The position numbers and the translations under genes are program-made. From Calycina herbarum (taxonomy: Eukaryota > Ascomycota > Leotiomycetes > Helotiales > Pezizellaceae): a DNA stretch of 12,921 nucleotides. Each line of letters starts with the position of its first letter. Position 1 is the first letter of the stretch. Positions 1 through 8,007 of the stretch are shown here, in pieces. The stretch lies in assembly GCA_001414485.1 (NCBI GenBank), contig LLEY01000360.1, positions 1 through 12,921 on the forward strand, written 5' to 3'. Under the pieces are notes generated by a model, which was not told the DNA's origin, made no database searches, and worked only from the letters and a program-made list of their open reading frames with translations.

Positions 1-127
1 AGACGCTATATGATTTTACTTAGCGATTCGCTTGAAAATACCCCTATAATCTTGTCTTTTTTCTTCTTCTTTTAATAACTTTTTAATATAAATTAGCCTT
101 AGTCTTACATTTTATAACTTTTATATT
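1..127. other. left flank of the outer transposon
   Basis: AT-rich sequence outside the terminal inverted repeat. No coding signal, RNA gene or repeat was recognised. It lacks similarity to the 26 bases that remain on the far side (12896-12921), as expected for flanking DNA. The exact outer end of the transposon is hidden in a TA-rich run, so a 3-bp target duplication could not be assigned. Confidence 0.5.
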
Positions 128-271
128 TATATAGTAATGAAATCAAAGTTTTAATTTTGAAATTTTTAATCAACAATTCGTAAAGATATTAAAATGTCAA
201 AATCGCGATTTTAGGTGTGTTTTCAGTTAGCCGGTTCGCTTGTTTAGCCGGTTCGCTATACATACACGTTA
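128..271 (+). repeat. left terminal inverted repeat
   Basis: Matches the reverse complement of 12752-12895 over 144 bp with no indel. It contains the palindrome AATCGCGATT (201-210) and two copies of a 14-bp unit, ttagccggttcgct, at 227-240 and 244-257, 17 bp apart. The right-hand copies read ttggcc at the same place, so the left arm has suffered TpG to TpA changes. Repeated subterminal motifs of this kind are typical binding sites for transposase or its accessory protein; that role is inferred. The inner edge at 271 meets reverse-transcriptase coding sequence directly. Confidence 0.85.
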
Positions 272-889
272 TAGCTAGTATATTATAAAGTCTAAATAAT
301 ATAACTATATATTTGTAAAAGCCTAATAGTAAGGTAAATACTATCTTCTATTTATCTCTAGTTTTTATTTATATAAGTCTATAGACGTTTTATTAATCTA
401 GTTTTATAAATCGTACTACTTTGTCTAACTTATCTTATAAGTATTAGCTAGGTAGTAGTAGATAAGCGTTCTTAACTATAGTATAATTTACTTCCTAGTA
501 ATTAATATATACTCTCTCTTCTAAGTTATCTTTTTTCTTAATAATAAGCATATTTAAGGTAATTAGCGACTTAGATCTCCTAATATATCTCTTCTTTATA
601 CCTTCCTTTATATAACTTTCTATTTTCTATAGACTTTTCTAGTTATATAACTGAAGCTTCTACTTTAAGAGATAATAACTCTTCTTTAGTTTAATCTTAT
701 AATCCTATAAGTAATGTTTTAATAAGGCTTATAAGTCTTCTAGGTTTTTAAATAAAGCCTTAAATTCTCTATACTATATAGGTATTTCGTTATCAGCTAT
801 CTAGCTAACCTGTAGAAGACTCTAGATAAGATGTCCTAGTATATTTAAAGAGGTAGCGCTAACCTCGTTCTAGCTTAATAGTTATAAAT
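270..889 (-). pseudogene. pol: reverse transcriptase, N-terminal part, RIP-killed
   Basis: Minus-strand translation shows the early blocks of a Ty3/Gypsy reverse transcriptase: a linker with a degraded D-x-K-I-x-L-type block, an I-K-K-K-D stretch, then R-V-Y-I-N-Y with downstream E-V-N (about 475-495; family form is R-x-C-x-D-Y-R-x-L-N), then F-I-K-L-D (about 405-420) and a degraded MPFGL-type block, read I-L-F-R-L, near 285-300. The catalytic Y-x-D-D block that should follow is missing because the sequence runs into the terminal repeat at 271. Many TAA and TAG stops occur at expected Gln or Trp positions. The frame matches the protease and gag of the same fragment. Confidence 0.75.
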
Positions 890-2072
890 ATAAACCTATA
901 TATTTATATTAGCTAAACGTTACTATTCTAGCCTTCTAGTTAATATCTAGATTATACTCCTAAATCTATAGTATACTAAGTATTACTTTCTTACTTCCTA
1001 TCTTAATAATATTAAATTATATATCTAAGTAGTATTCTTTAATATTAGTTTTTATTAGAATAGTTTACTAATTAATAATCTTATCTTAGTATATAATATC
1101 TATTCTATTAACTACCCCTAATCAGTATAGTTTCATTCCTTTAACTAGAACGTTTAGCTTTTTTAAAGCTATTAAAGAAATAAAGTTACTTATTACTTCT
1201 AAGTTAATTATAACTTATAACTTTTTTTCTTATACTTCTATAGTTACTACTAACTACTTTTCTTCTAAAGTAGTATATATCTTAGATTTTAGATAATAAA
1301 CTCTAAATATATAGTCTCTTAAATTCTTTTCTCTAACTACTCTAATATAAGACTAAGGAAAAAATACTACTTTATCTATATTAAATAAAGCTACTTTATA
1401 TATCTAGTAATGTTTTACTATACTATTAGGTTTAGATAAGGTTCTCTTAAACCTTTTTTCTAATATCTAATCTATAGTAGCGCTTAGTATATATCTAATC
1501 TAATATATAGTTATTTCTTATATTACTTCTAGAAACTATAACTCTTCTATAGATAGGTATTAACGTTCTTCTAGTTCTAATTCTACCTATTTAGATATGT
1601 TAAATTCCTGTTATTCTTAGAAGAGTATACTAAATAGTTTAGTTAAACTATACTTTCTAAATATTATCTTTTTAAGTACTATCCTAAGGAAAGCTATCTT
1701 AATTCGTCTCTAGAATCCGGTTAGGACTTGCTATAACTATAAGCTAGTTTCTTTCTAAACGTTATAGACTCTTTATACGTCTCTTACTTTAGGATAACTA
1801 GATCCTTTAATTTATTATTATCTATGTCTAAGTTCTTTTCCTTTAATAGTCTCTTAACTAGTAACTAGACTAACTAAAGTTATTATCTTATAGTCTTCTT
1901 TTTTAATAGTATATATTGTTAAGAGAGTTAGATTAACTTCTTATGTCGAATAAGAGCTTTAGAAGTCTAGTTTCTAGTTGTTTATATATACCTAGCGATT
2001 TCTTCTCTTAAATATTCTAGTAAATACCTAAGTTTCTCTTATACTAGAGCCTATATCTTAAACCTCTTCTTC
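890..2072 (-). pseudogene. pol: gag-pol linker and aspartic protease remnant
   Basis: Minus strand, in frame with the RT segment and, once the solo LTR is removed, with gag. A retropepsin-like active site lies at about 1176-1214: it reads I-I-N-L-E-V followed by S-N-F-I-S, where the family has D-S-G-A followed by x-x-N-F-I. The catalytic Asp has become Asn. A second protease block (V-I-L-S-I-L-stop-I, about 955-985; family form I-L-G-M-x-W-I/L) precedes E-Y-N-x-D-I-N, typical of the protease-RT linker. The 2072-1250 part encodes a long acidic or charged linker that I do not recognise. Many RIP-type stops are present. Confidence 0.65.
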
Positions 2073-2077
2073 TAAAC

Positions 2078-2406
2078 TGTGACAAACCCAATCTGCTAGC
2101 TCTCTAGTAGTTATCCTTACCTGTAGTATATACAGGTGTAGCGGATAATCAGAGAAGTAAGAGGTGGTTTAATTAAAGATCTAAAGCTATAGAAGAGAAG
2201 AGAAGGAAAGAGGAGACTTCTAGAGGTCCTATAATATAGAGATAGCCAAGGAATCGATAAGTTATAGGAATGTCGATCCGTTTGTAGAAATGGTTCCTAG
2301 CCTAGGTAGGAATAGTTCTAGGCTAGGCTAGGAATAGCAGGCTTTGCAGACGCCGGCGAGCAGCCGTACGCGAGTCACGTGCTCGGCGGTGGCCAGGTCC
2401 GTAACA
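2078..2406 (-). mobile_element. solo LTR with 5-bp target duplication
   Basis: A 329-bp block that on the minus strand starts TGTTACGGACC and ends TTTGTCACA, flanked on both sides by taaac (2073-2077 and 2407-2411). Solo LTRs arise by recombination between the two LTRs of an element. The block is much less RIP-affected than its surroundings: 2341-2400 has 4 CpA, 3 TpG and only 1 TpA and is GC-rich, with a CACGTG box at 2377-2382. A 12-bp perfect inverted repeat (2294-2305 with 2323-2334, 17-nt spacer) lies inside. The start TGTTACGG is shared with the chromovirus LTRs at 5250 and 11344, but the rest differs, so it is another family. Orientation is inferred from that shared start. Confidence 0.85.
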
Positions 2407-2411
2407 TAAAC

Positions 2412-3660
2412 TAGATAATAAGTCTAATAACTTTAAAGAACTAGTTAAAGATAGTAATTCATATTCTACTTAAAGAGGTAATTTATAATCTATTTCTAAC
2501 TATATATTATAATATTCTTTAAGAAGTAGATTTCTACTATTATTAGTATCTTATACCTTACTAACTTATAACTTAATTCCTTTATTTAGCTATAGATATA
2601 CAGCGCCTACTGTTATATCTAAGGTATTTGTTTTAATCTATATACTATATCCTCTAGCCTCGAGTTCTTTATCTATAAGTTTAATTTTTTTAAGTAAAGC
2701 TACTTCTTTTTAGATAGTAGCGTTAGCTTATTTCCCTTTAGAGTCTTTCTTCTTACTATACTTATTTGCTCTATAGCTAGAGAGGCTATAGTTATAATAT
2801 AAGTTCTACTTATAACGACGATCTTACTCTTTCTAAGAAAGCTCTTTCTTTATTAGGTCTCTGTCTTAAGTTCTTTTTCTTTAGACCTAACGCTTCTAGG
2901 TAGTATTAACTTCTATAGGATCTCTATAGTTCTTTTTCCTACTCTTTTCTTAATATTAATATCTATAACTACTCTTCTTCTCTAGACTCCGCTTATAATT
3001 CCGATTATCGATCTTAATTATATTATTAGTTAACTTGTTAAGTATATCTAGAAAGTTATCTCTAGCTAATTTATTCTTAACACTATTCTTTAATCCTCTA
3101 TAGTACTGTTTATATAAGGCTTTGTCGTTCTAGCTAAGACGTACGGAGTATTACTAGAATATTAATATATATTTAGTAGCTAAACTCTTTTATCAGAGGC
3201 TATATAAAGCTTAGACTACTTTTTTCTTTAAATCTACATCTGTAAACGCCTAGTTAATTTCTTTCTTAAATCTAATAATAGTTAAAAACAATCCTTAAGT
3301 ACTTTTACTTATAAGATTTAATACTTTTCTATTTAATATTTTATTCTTCTAAAAATTCTCTAAATATAGCTCTATTTAGTTATATACTACTCCCTCGAGA
3401 TAGGTAGTAAGCTATATAACCTAATTAGTTTTATAAGTAAACTATACTAAGTAAAAGTTTAAGTATATTAAAGCTTTTATAATAAACTTAGTAAGTTTCT
3501 CTAAGGAGCTGTTAAACGTTCTTAGTACTAGTAATTTCACTTCCTTCTAGAGAGTAGTAACTAGTGCTACTAGTATTATTAGTACTAGAGGAGGTATAGA
3601 GGTCGAACCCGAGGATAGTATAGTTTTTAATATTATATTAGTAGTACTTTTAAGTAGGTG
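2412..3660 (-). pseudogene. gag: gag of the Gypsy fragment, RIP-killed
   Basis: Minus-strand Gag remnant. From about 3540 downwards the frame reads a Gag capsid-like region: V-L-R-T-F-N-S-S-L-E-K-L, then L-T-T-Y-L-E-G with a nearby P-Y-L-E-N-F, then A-F-T-D-V-D followed by a Lys-rich stretch and A-L-Y-S-L. A nucleocapsid zinc knuckle C-x2-C-x4-H-x4-C lies at 2758-2799, but all four ligand codons are now TAT (Tyr), each one C-to-T or G-to-A change from Cys or His in RIP context. A Lys/Arg-rich segment precedes the knuckle. The start is not defined: ATG has probably become ATA, and 3660 is only where coding resemblance fades. No LTR or leader was found upstream of gag. Confidence 0.7.
2758..2799 (-). 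other. destroyed CCHC zinc knuckle (fragment gag)
   Basis: Fourteen codons spaced as C-x2-C-x4-H-x4-C in which every zinc-ligand codon is TAT. TGT to TAT is a TpG to TpA change and CAT to TAT is a CpA to TpA change, so all four follow from RIP. The spacing, the preceding basic stretch and the matching knuckle in the other element support the reading. Confidence 0.7.
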
Positions 3661-3730
3661 CTTAAAGTATAATAAAACTTAAATAAACTAAATAAAGATA
3701 ACTAAGTCTTGAAGGTTAGTATATAGGTAA

Positions 3731-4695
3731 GAAGTATAGACGTAATAGATTATTTACTTAGAAGTAAACTCGTTACTTATATCAAAGATATTAAATAAGA
3801 TAATAAGATTAATAACTAAAGTTAAGTACGAAGCTTCTATCTAATAGTAGACGTGCTATTCTAAGGACTAAAACAACGATTCAGAGACCTCTTCTTCTTC
3901 TAACGAATTAGACAACGAGTCTCTCTATACGAGTACCGATACTACAGATCTTAACGTATAAGATCTCTCTATTCTTAAATAAGCTGGAATTCTAGTTAAT
4001 CCTGCTCTTACTTTTACTAAGAATATTAGTCACTCTATTACAGTAGATACTAGCGAGTCTATTAACGCTTAAATCGACATATACCAAGTATACTATAGTA
4101 GTAAAGATAGTAAGGAGTATACGAGTTATAAGAGAGAGATAAAAAGAGCTAGAAAGAAGGCTTAAAAGAAGGCTTAAAAGGAGGCTTAAAAAGAGGAGAT
4201 CTTACGTAAGTATAAGGTATCTAAGGAACTAATTCCGGCTAAAAGAAAGAATCTTTCTAAGCTAGAAGAGATAGTAGATATAAGTAGAAGTATAGCTTTT
4301 ATAGCTTAATCTATAGTATCTACTAATAAACTCTTAAGTATACTAGAACAGACTTCTTAAGAAGACGTCTTAAGAAGACGTCTTAAGAAGACGTCTATAA
4401 ATCTATCTATAAGCAAGCACTTAAAAAGGTACAAAAGGAGAACTTTTTAACTACTTAAGGTACTATACTAATTATATAATTAATAAGGAATTATAAGCAC
4501 TTAGTAGAGTATCTCTCTATTAAGGATAATCCTTAATTACATAGAGCGTAGATCTAGGAAATAGTAGAGGAAAATAAGAGAATATTTCCTATAGAACACT
4601 TTATCTTTCTAGAACTACTAAGACCCTCTTTAGAGGATTTAGAGGAGGTTTAATAGAGGAAAACTACTAGTTTAGTCTAGATATTTCATTTGTAA
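3731..4695 (+). pseudogene. unrecognised Lys/Glu-rich protein, probable second gene of the DNA transposon
   Basis: Plus-strand gene convergent with the transposase, best supported from about 3866. It starts with a Ser/Thr/Asp/Glu-rich acidic region (3878-3960), then a helical, highly charged segment with an Ala-Lys-Lys repeat in which CAA (Gln) codons have become TAA (about 4150-4200), then further amphipathic helical sequence to a TAA at 4693-4695. The frame changes from phase 2 to phase 1 at a three-copy 13-bp repeat (4357-4395); two extra units account exactly for the shift. PIF/Harbinger elements often carry a second gene for a Myb/SANT-like DNA-binding protein. The position fits, but I see no clear Trp-repeat Myb motif, so function is not assigned. 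The N-terminus is uncertain and may have been lost where the Gypsy fragment begins. Confidence 0.5.
4357..4395 (+). repeat. three perfect copies of a 13-bp unit
   Basis: The unit ttaagaagacgtc occurs three times in tandem at 4357-4369, 4370-4382 and 4383-4395 inside the plus-strand gene. Because 13 is not a multiple of three, the two extra copies (26 bp) move the reading frame; coding resemblance continues in exactly the frame predicted by that. All copies carry TAA where CAA is expected, which suggests the expansion came after the RIP change. Confidence 0.9.
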
Positions 4696-5075
4696 TATAC
4701 TTTGCTTATATAAATATACTTTTATTTCTAATAACTATAAAGCTTACCTCTGTAACTAAGAGAGAGCTAAGCGAGCTTTATAAAACTAACTACATAGCCT
4801 CTAAAATTATACTTAACTAATACTAGTTAAAAATAAGAGCACTTAACCTAAACTTTAGACTAATTAGTAGCTTTCTATAAATAAAAAAACTTAGTTATTC
4901 TAAGTACTTTTTATAAAGTTATTAATTTTTAAAGTTAAGTTATTACGTGGAATTCTCTATTTATTAGTAGAAATTTCTCTATAATAAGAAGTATAACTAC
5001 ATTTCTAGTCTATTTCTATTTACTACTGTCTCTTTCTATTTTAATAAGTAGTAGTAAGTTTTAATACTAATAAGT
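4696..5075. other. gap between convergent gene ends
   Basis: About 380 bp of AT-rich, RIP-biased sequence between the 3' end of the plus-strand gene and the 3' end of the transposase. No coding, RNA or repeat signal was recognised. Convergent transcription implies that both 3' untranslated regions and polyadenylation signals lie here, but none can be named. Confidence 0.4.
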
Positions 5076-5249
5076 CTATCTATTCTCTCTATCTCTTTTT
5101 TAGACGTAATTATCTTATATTTTAATAGTAATACTCTCTCTTATAACTAAACTAAGGTGTCTTATACGCTTATTTATATAATACTCTAATATATTAATAA
5201 AAGCATCTTCTCCTTTACTATACTTATTAAAAATCGGCTTAATACTCTC
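5076..5249 (-). pseudogene. transposase C-terminal segment, left of the Gypsy insertion
   Basis: Continues the transposase frame of 11281-11343 across the chromovirus once one ctctc duplication is removed; the joint falls on a codon boundary (GAG at 5249-5247). It encodes about 57 codons ending near I-R-E-S-I-T-I-K, which resembles the R-x-x-I-A...W-x-x-Y tail common in this transposase family. The stop is taken as the TAG at 5078-5076, but since TAG can come from CAG or TGG by RIP, the true end may be further left. Confidence 0.65.
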
Positions 5250-5483
5250 TGTTACGGCGCTGGTCCGTAACACGTGATTCTCGGTCCTACACGTGACCGT
5301 CAGAGCCGCAACGCTTAGACGGATTTATAACGAGATTAAAGGCTCTTTATAGTTAGTAGGAATACTCTTTTTTCGTAGAGTATATATTCTACATTCTCTT
5401 ATTCTTAGAACTATAGCTTTAAATTCTCGAATATATATATATATATACTCTTATACCTTTACCTTTAGATATAGATCGTGATA
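5250..5483 (+). repeat. 5' LTR of the chromovirus
   Basis: 234 bp from TGTTACGG to GATCGTGATA. The three copies show how the 3' end changed: TGATA here and TAACA in the 3' LTR both derive from TGACA by single RIP-type changes. A (TA)n stretch at about 5431-5447 may serve as a TATA-type promoter element. Two CACGTG boxes lie near 5271-5276 and 5290-5295. It retains more CpA and TpG than the 3' LTR. Confidence 0.95.
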
Positions 5484-5755
5484 TTATTTAAAGCTTAACC
5501 CTTTTTACTCTCTATAAAGGATTATAATATCGACTAGATTCTACGCTTATAATAGCTAGAAGATCTTATACTTATAATAGTATAATTACGACCCTCCTCC
5601 TCTGCCTATAACAGCCTCTCTTCCTATAAACGGATCCCTCGAGTATCTCTATATCTATAACGACTTATCTCCTTAAAAGACACGCCTATAACAGCTTATA
5701 TAACCTTTTTTACAACCTCTCCTTCCTTTCTAATAATATAATAGCTAACACTTGA

Positions 5756-6964
5756 AGTAGTTGTAGTAGAAAAGGGAAGACACCTACTAGCTTGTCTCGA
5801 ACCAAGTCTTAACAACTGGATAACACCCCTAGAGTCGCCTCTCCCTCGCCTGCCTCCCCTGCGATAAGCGAGCCTCCTATAGACAAAAACGTTCGTTTAT
5901 AGGCTAAAATCCTCTCTTTACGTACGCAACTCTACTAAACCCCGTTACTTATAAACCACTCTAACAACCCTCTCCTAAGCCGCGAGTATACGTAAGCCCT
6001 CTAAGAGGCTACTACCGACTCCTCCTATTCCTGATTTAGTTCTAATAATTCTACTCGTAAGTTCTAAGATAGCGAGAAACTTAAGGACAGCATCTCCCTA
6101 TTATATAAGGCCTAGTAGATTATCTTAGCTAGTAAAATAAGAAAGAACCTCTTTAAGAATAAATAAGATAAACTTACCTTTGTCTTTATAGCTACTTCCG
6201 GCGTAGCACAAGAGCACCTAGAACCATAGATAGATTTCGGTTCCTCTACCTTATTTATAGACGTTATAGATATACTTATATATCTAGATACCTTGTTCGT
6301 AGACAGTAACAAAGCCGTAGAGGCTTATAAGGTCTTCTATAAACTCTTAATATAAGAGAATAAGACTTTTACTATGTTTAAAGCAACCTTCTTAAGCCTT
6401 ATAACTAAGGCTTATATCCTATTAAGTAAGTGGTCTAAAGATTTATACTAGAAGCTTACACCAGCTCTCTAAGTAAGCATCTCGCTAGTCCGAATCACCC
6501 TAGCAACCTTTAACTAGTTATATAACCGCTGTTACTCTGTCTATCAAGACAGAGTAACTATTAAGGAACGCCTTACAGCTCGCTATAACCGCTGCCTACC
6601 TATAAGAGGTTTCCCTACTAGCTATAGATTAACTTACTAACTTCTAGCTCTATATACTACTATTAGTTATCCGCTAACTCAAAGCCCGGTCTATTACTCT
6701 CCAGTTATAGACTATAAGACTCCTTTACCTACTCGTAAGAGTACAACTCCTATCTAGGATATAGCAGACGTTATCTATTATAATTATAATAAACCTAAGT
6801 ACTACGCTAGTAAATGCCCTCTCTCTCGAAAACCCTCTATAGCTATTAAGCTATTAGAAGACGCTAAAGACTCGCTTACAGACTCCTACGGACTATAAGC
6901 GTCTAGAGAAGAATCGGCTAACGAGGACCTCGTTTATAAGAACTCGGGAAAAGAACAGCTCTAA
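5756..6964 (+). pseudogene. gag: gag of the chromovirus, RIP-killed
   Basis: Reads in phase 2. The N-terminal part is Ser/Pro-rich (about 5830-5860). A capsid-like helical region follows (about 6070-6560), with stretches such as F-V-D-S-N-K-A-V-E-A-Y (6296-6328). A nucleocapsid zinc knuckle sits at 6776-6817. The frame ends at TAA 6962-6964, just after a GGGAAAA heptamer (6946-6952) that would shift ribosomes into pol; that TAA could itself be a RIP product of CAA. No in-frame ATG marks the start, consistent with ATG to ATA change; 5756 simply follows an in-frame TGA. A further in-frame TGA at 6032-6034 is not explained by simple RIP. A 66-codon open frame on the opposite strand here is a chance shadow. 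Confidence 0.75.
6776..6817 (+). other. damaged CCHC zinc knuckle (chromovirus gag)
   Basis: Codons at 6776, 6785, 6800 and 6815 have the C-x2-C-x4-H-x4-C spacing. They now read TAT, TAT, TAC and TGC: two Cys to Tyr changes (TpG to TpA), one His to Tyr change (CpA to TpA) and one Cys kept. Intervening residues (N-K-P-K and Y-A-S-K) are typical of retroviral-type knuckles. Confidence 0.8.
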
Positions 6965-6984
6965 AGCAAGTCTCCTCTTTAGAG
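6946..6984 (+). promoter_or_regulatory. candidate -1 ribosomal frameshift signal between gag and pol
   Basis: Heptamer GGGAAAA at 6946-6952 is phased in the gag frame as G GGA AAA, the X-XXY-YYZ arrangement required for simultaneous -1 slippage. A 6-nt spacer (6953-6958) is followed by a perfect 8-bp stem, ctctaaag (6959-6966) with ctttagag (6977-6984), closing a 10-nt loop; a possible ninth G-U pair lies at the base (6958 with 6985). A -1 shift here enters phase 1, the phase of the protease, RT and integrase motifs. The element is dead, so this is a fossil signal; efficiency cannot be judged. Confidence 0.65.
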
Positions 6985-7095
6985 TAAAACAAACTTAGAT
7001 CTTAACCTCTTAATCTAAGTTATATAATAAGTAGAAAGGCTTTTATAACTATATATACTTTAATTAAGAATAGATATACTTTTAATACTACTAGA

Positions 7096-7350
7096 CTTAT
7101 TAATACTAGAGCGAATAGATAGCTATTTATTAACATAGCTTTAGCTAACTAGTTAAGTTAATATTATAGATAGGCTACGGAAAAGCTATTATATATAATA
7201 TCAATTACAGGGTTTAATAAACATAAAGGACTAGCAATTACTCACGTTATTCGCTTAATACTAAGTATCGATAAACAATAGTTTACTAATATACCCTTCC
7301 TAATTACTAATATTAGTAGATACGATATTATTATTAGCTGTTAATAGCTT
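7096..7350 (+). other. aspartic protease domain, catalytic Asp lost
   Basis: Two conserved blocks of a retropepsin in phase 1. In the first, Asp (GAT after T) has become AAT and Gly (GGA after T) has become AGA, both TpG to TpA. In the second, Gly of the I-x-G block is AGC after T, followed by TAA and TAG where Gln and Trp are expected. The enzyme would process Gag-Pol; this copy cannot. Confidence 0.75.
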
Positions 7351-8007
7351 ATAGACGTAAACGTAAAGTTAGTAGTCCGTAGCTATAAGATTAAGTAGCT
7401 AGAATCCCTTCCCCTAGTTCGTCGATTTAATTACTTAATACCTATTACTAGGGAATTAATAACTATCTCCCTACTAGACCTCTAAGCTTAGAAGGATATA
7501 GAGAACCGCAACCTCTACTAGAATACTATAGAGGAACCTATATTAATCTATTCGATACTGCCTCGAAGCTAGCACTAAACCCTGCTACTAGTTACTCTTA
7601 AGGAAATTCTAGACGAAAGCTTTTAGTAAGACCTCGTCTCTGCTTAGAATAGAATATAGGTCCTTATTCCTAACTACTAACAACGTTGTTAATCCTCCTT
7701 AGGAAAACGTTTAGTTATAGACTATAAAGCAGCTATAAGCTCGCTTACGGACATCTATAAACCTATAGAAGACTTTGCTATTAATATCTATTATATTAGA
7801 GCTACTACTTTTAAACTTAACCTTTAAAAGCGTAATAACGAAGTCTTCTCTACTAGCTTATAAGAGATCGACTATGCTCTTATAGACAGGTTACGTATAG
7901 AGCTCTCTTTAGTAGATTACGCTTTAGATAAATAACTAGTAGAATAGAACGTTTACTAGGAATATATAGACTTTAAGGATGTCTTTTTAAAGAGAGCTTT
8001 AGATAAG

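Larger units (their letters stand above)
270..3660 (-). mobile_element. Ty3/Gypsy fragment, gag to mid-RT, no LTRs
   Basis: Minus-strand remnant of a Gypsy retrotransposon of a different family from the one at 5250-11275. The order on the minus strand is gag (about 3660 to 2412), linker and protease (about 2072 to 890), and the first part of reverse transcriptase (about 889 to 270). The rest of RT, RNase H, integrase and both LTRs are absent. A 329-bp solo LTR interrupts it at 2078-2406; removing that plus one 5-bp target duplication puts gag, protease and RT into one frame of roughly 1,000 codons, broken only by RIP-type stops. It ends within a codon of the inner edge of the left terminal repeat. 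It may be filler DNA captured by the transposon or the remains of an insertion later trimmed. Confidence 0.75.

Noticed and set aside
300..2070. Possible CRISPR-like or satellite periodicity from recurrent ctatag, ctag and tata words
   Set aside because: No fixed repeat unit or spacing. The words follow from RIP turning CpA/TpG into TpA, and the minus strand reads as decayed Gypsy pol.
3602..3730. Upstream extension of the plus-strand gene
   Set aside because: The frame is open for a stretch, but it overlaps the N-terminal part of the minus-strand gag, which reads better, and it includes an in-frame TGA at 3710-3712.
5431..5447. TA dinucleotide runs in the LTRs as microsatellites
   Set aside because: Present at the same place in all three LTRs with near-equal length, so they are part of the LTR, not independent repeats.
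5484..5510. tRNA primer-binding site after the 5' LTR
   Set aside because: The sequence just inside the LTR does not begin with TGG and matches no tRNA 3' end I can recall. RIP may have changed it, or the family may self-prime; it cannot be called.
6032..6034. In-frame TGA in gag as evidence of a second frameshift or recoding
   Set aside because: A single TGA not explained by simple RIP may come from CpG deamination of CGA or a small sequencing or indel event; coding resemblance continues in the same frame on both sides.
6112..6312. 66-codon open frame on the minus strand
   Set aside because: It lies wholly antisense to the gag coding region, which has protein-like content in phase 2 on the plus strand. 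Its Ser/Ile/Lys-rich sequence has no motif, ribosomal context or neighbouring gene; it is a chance shadow.
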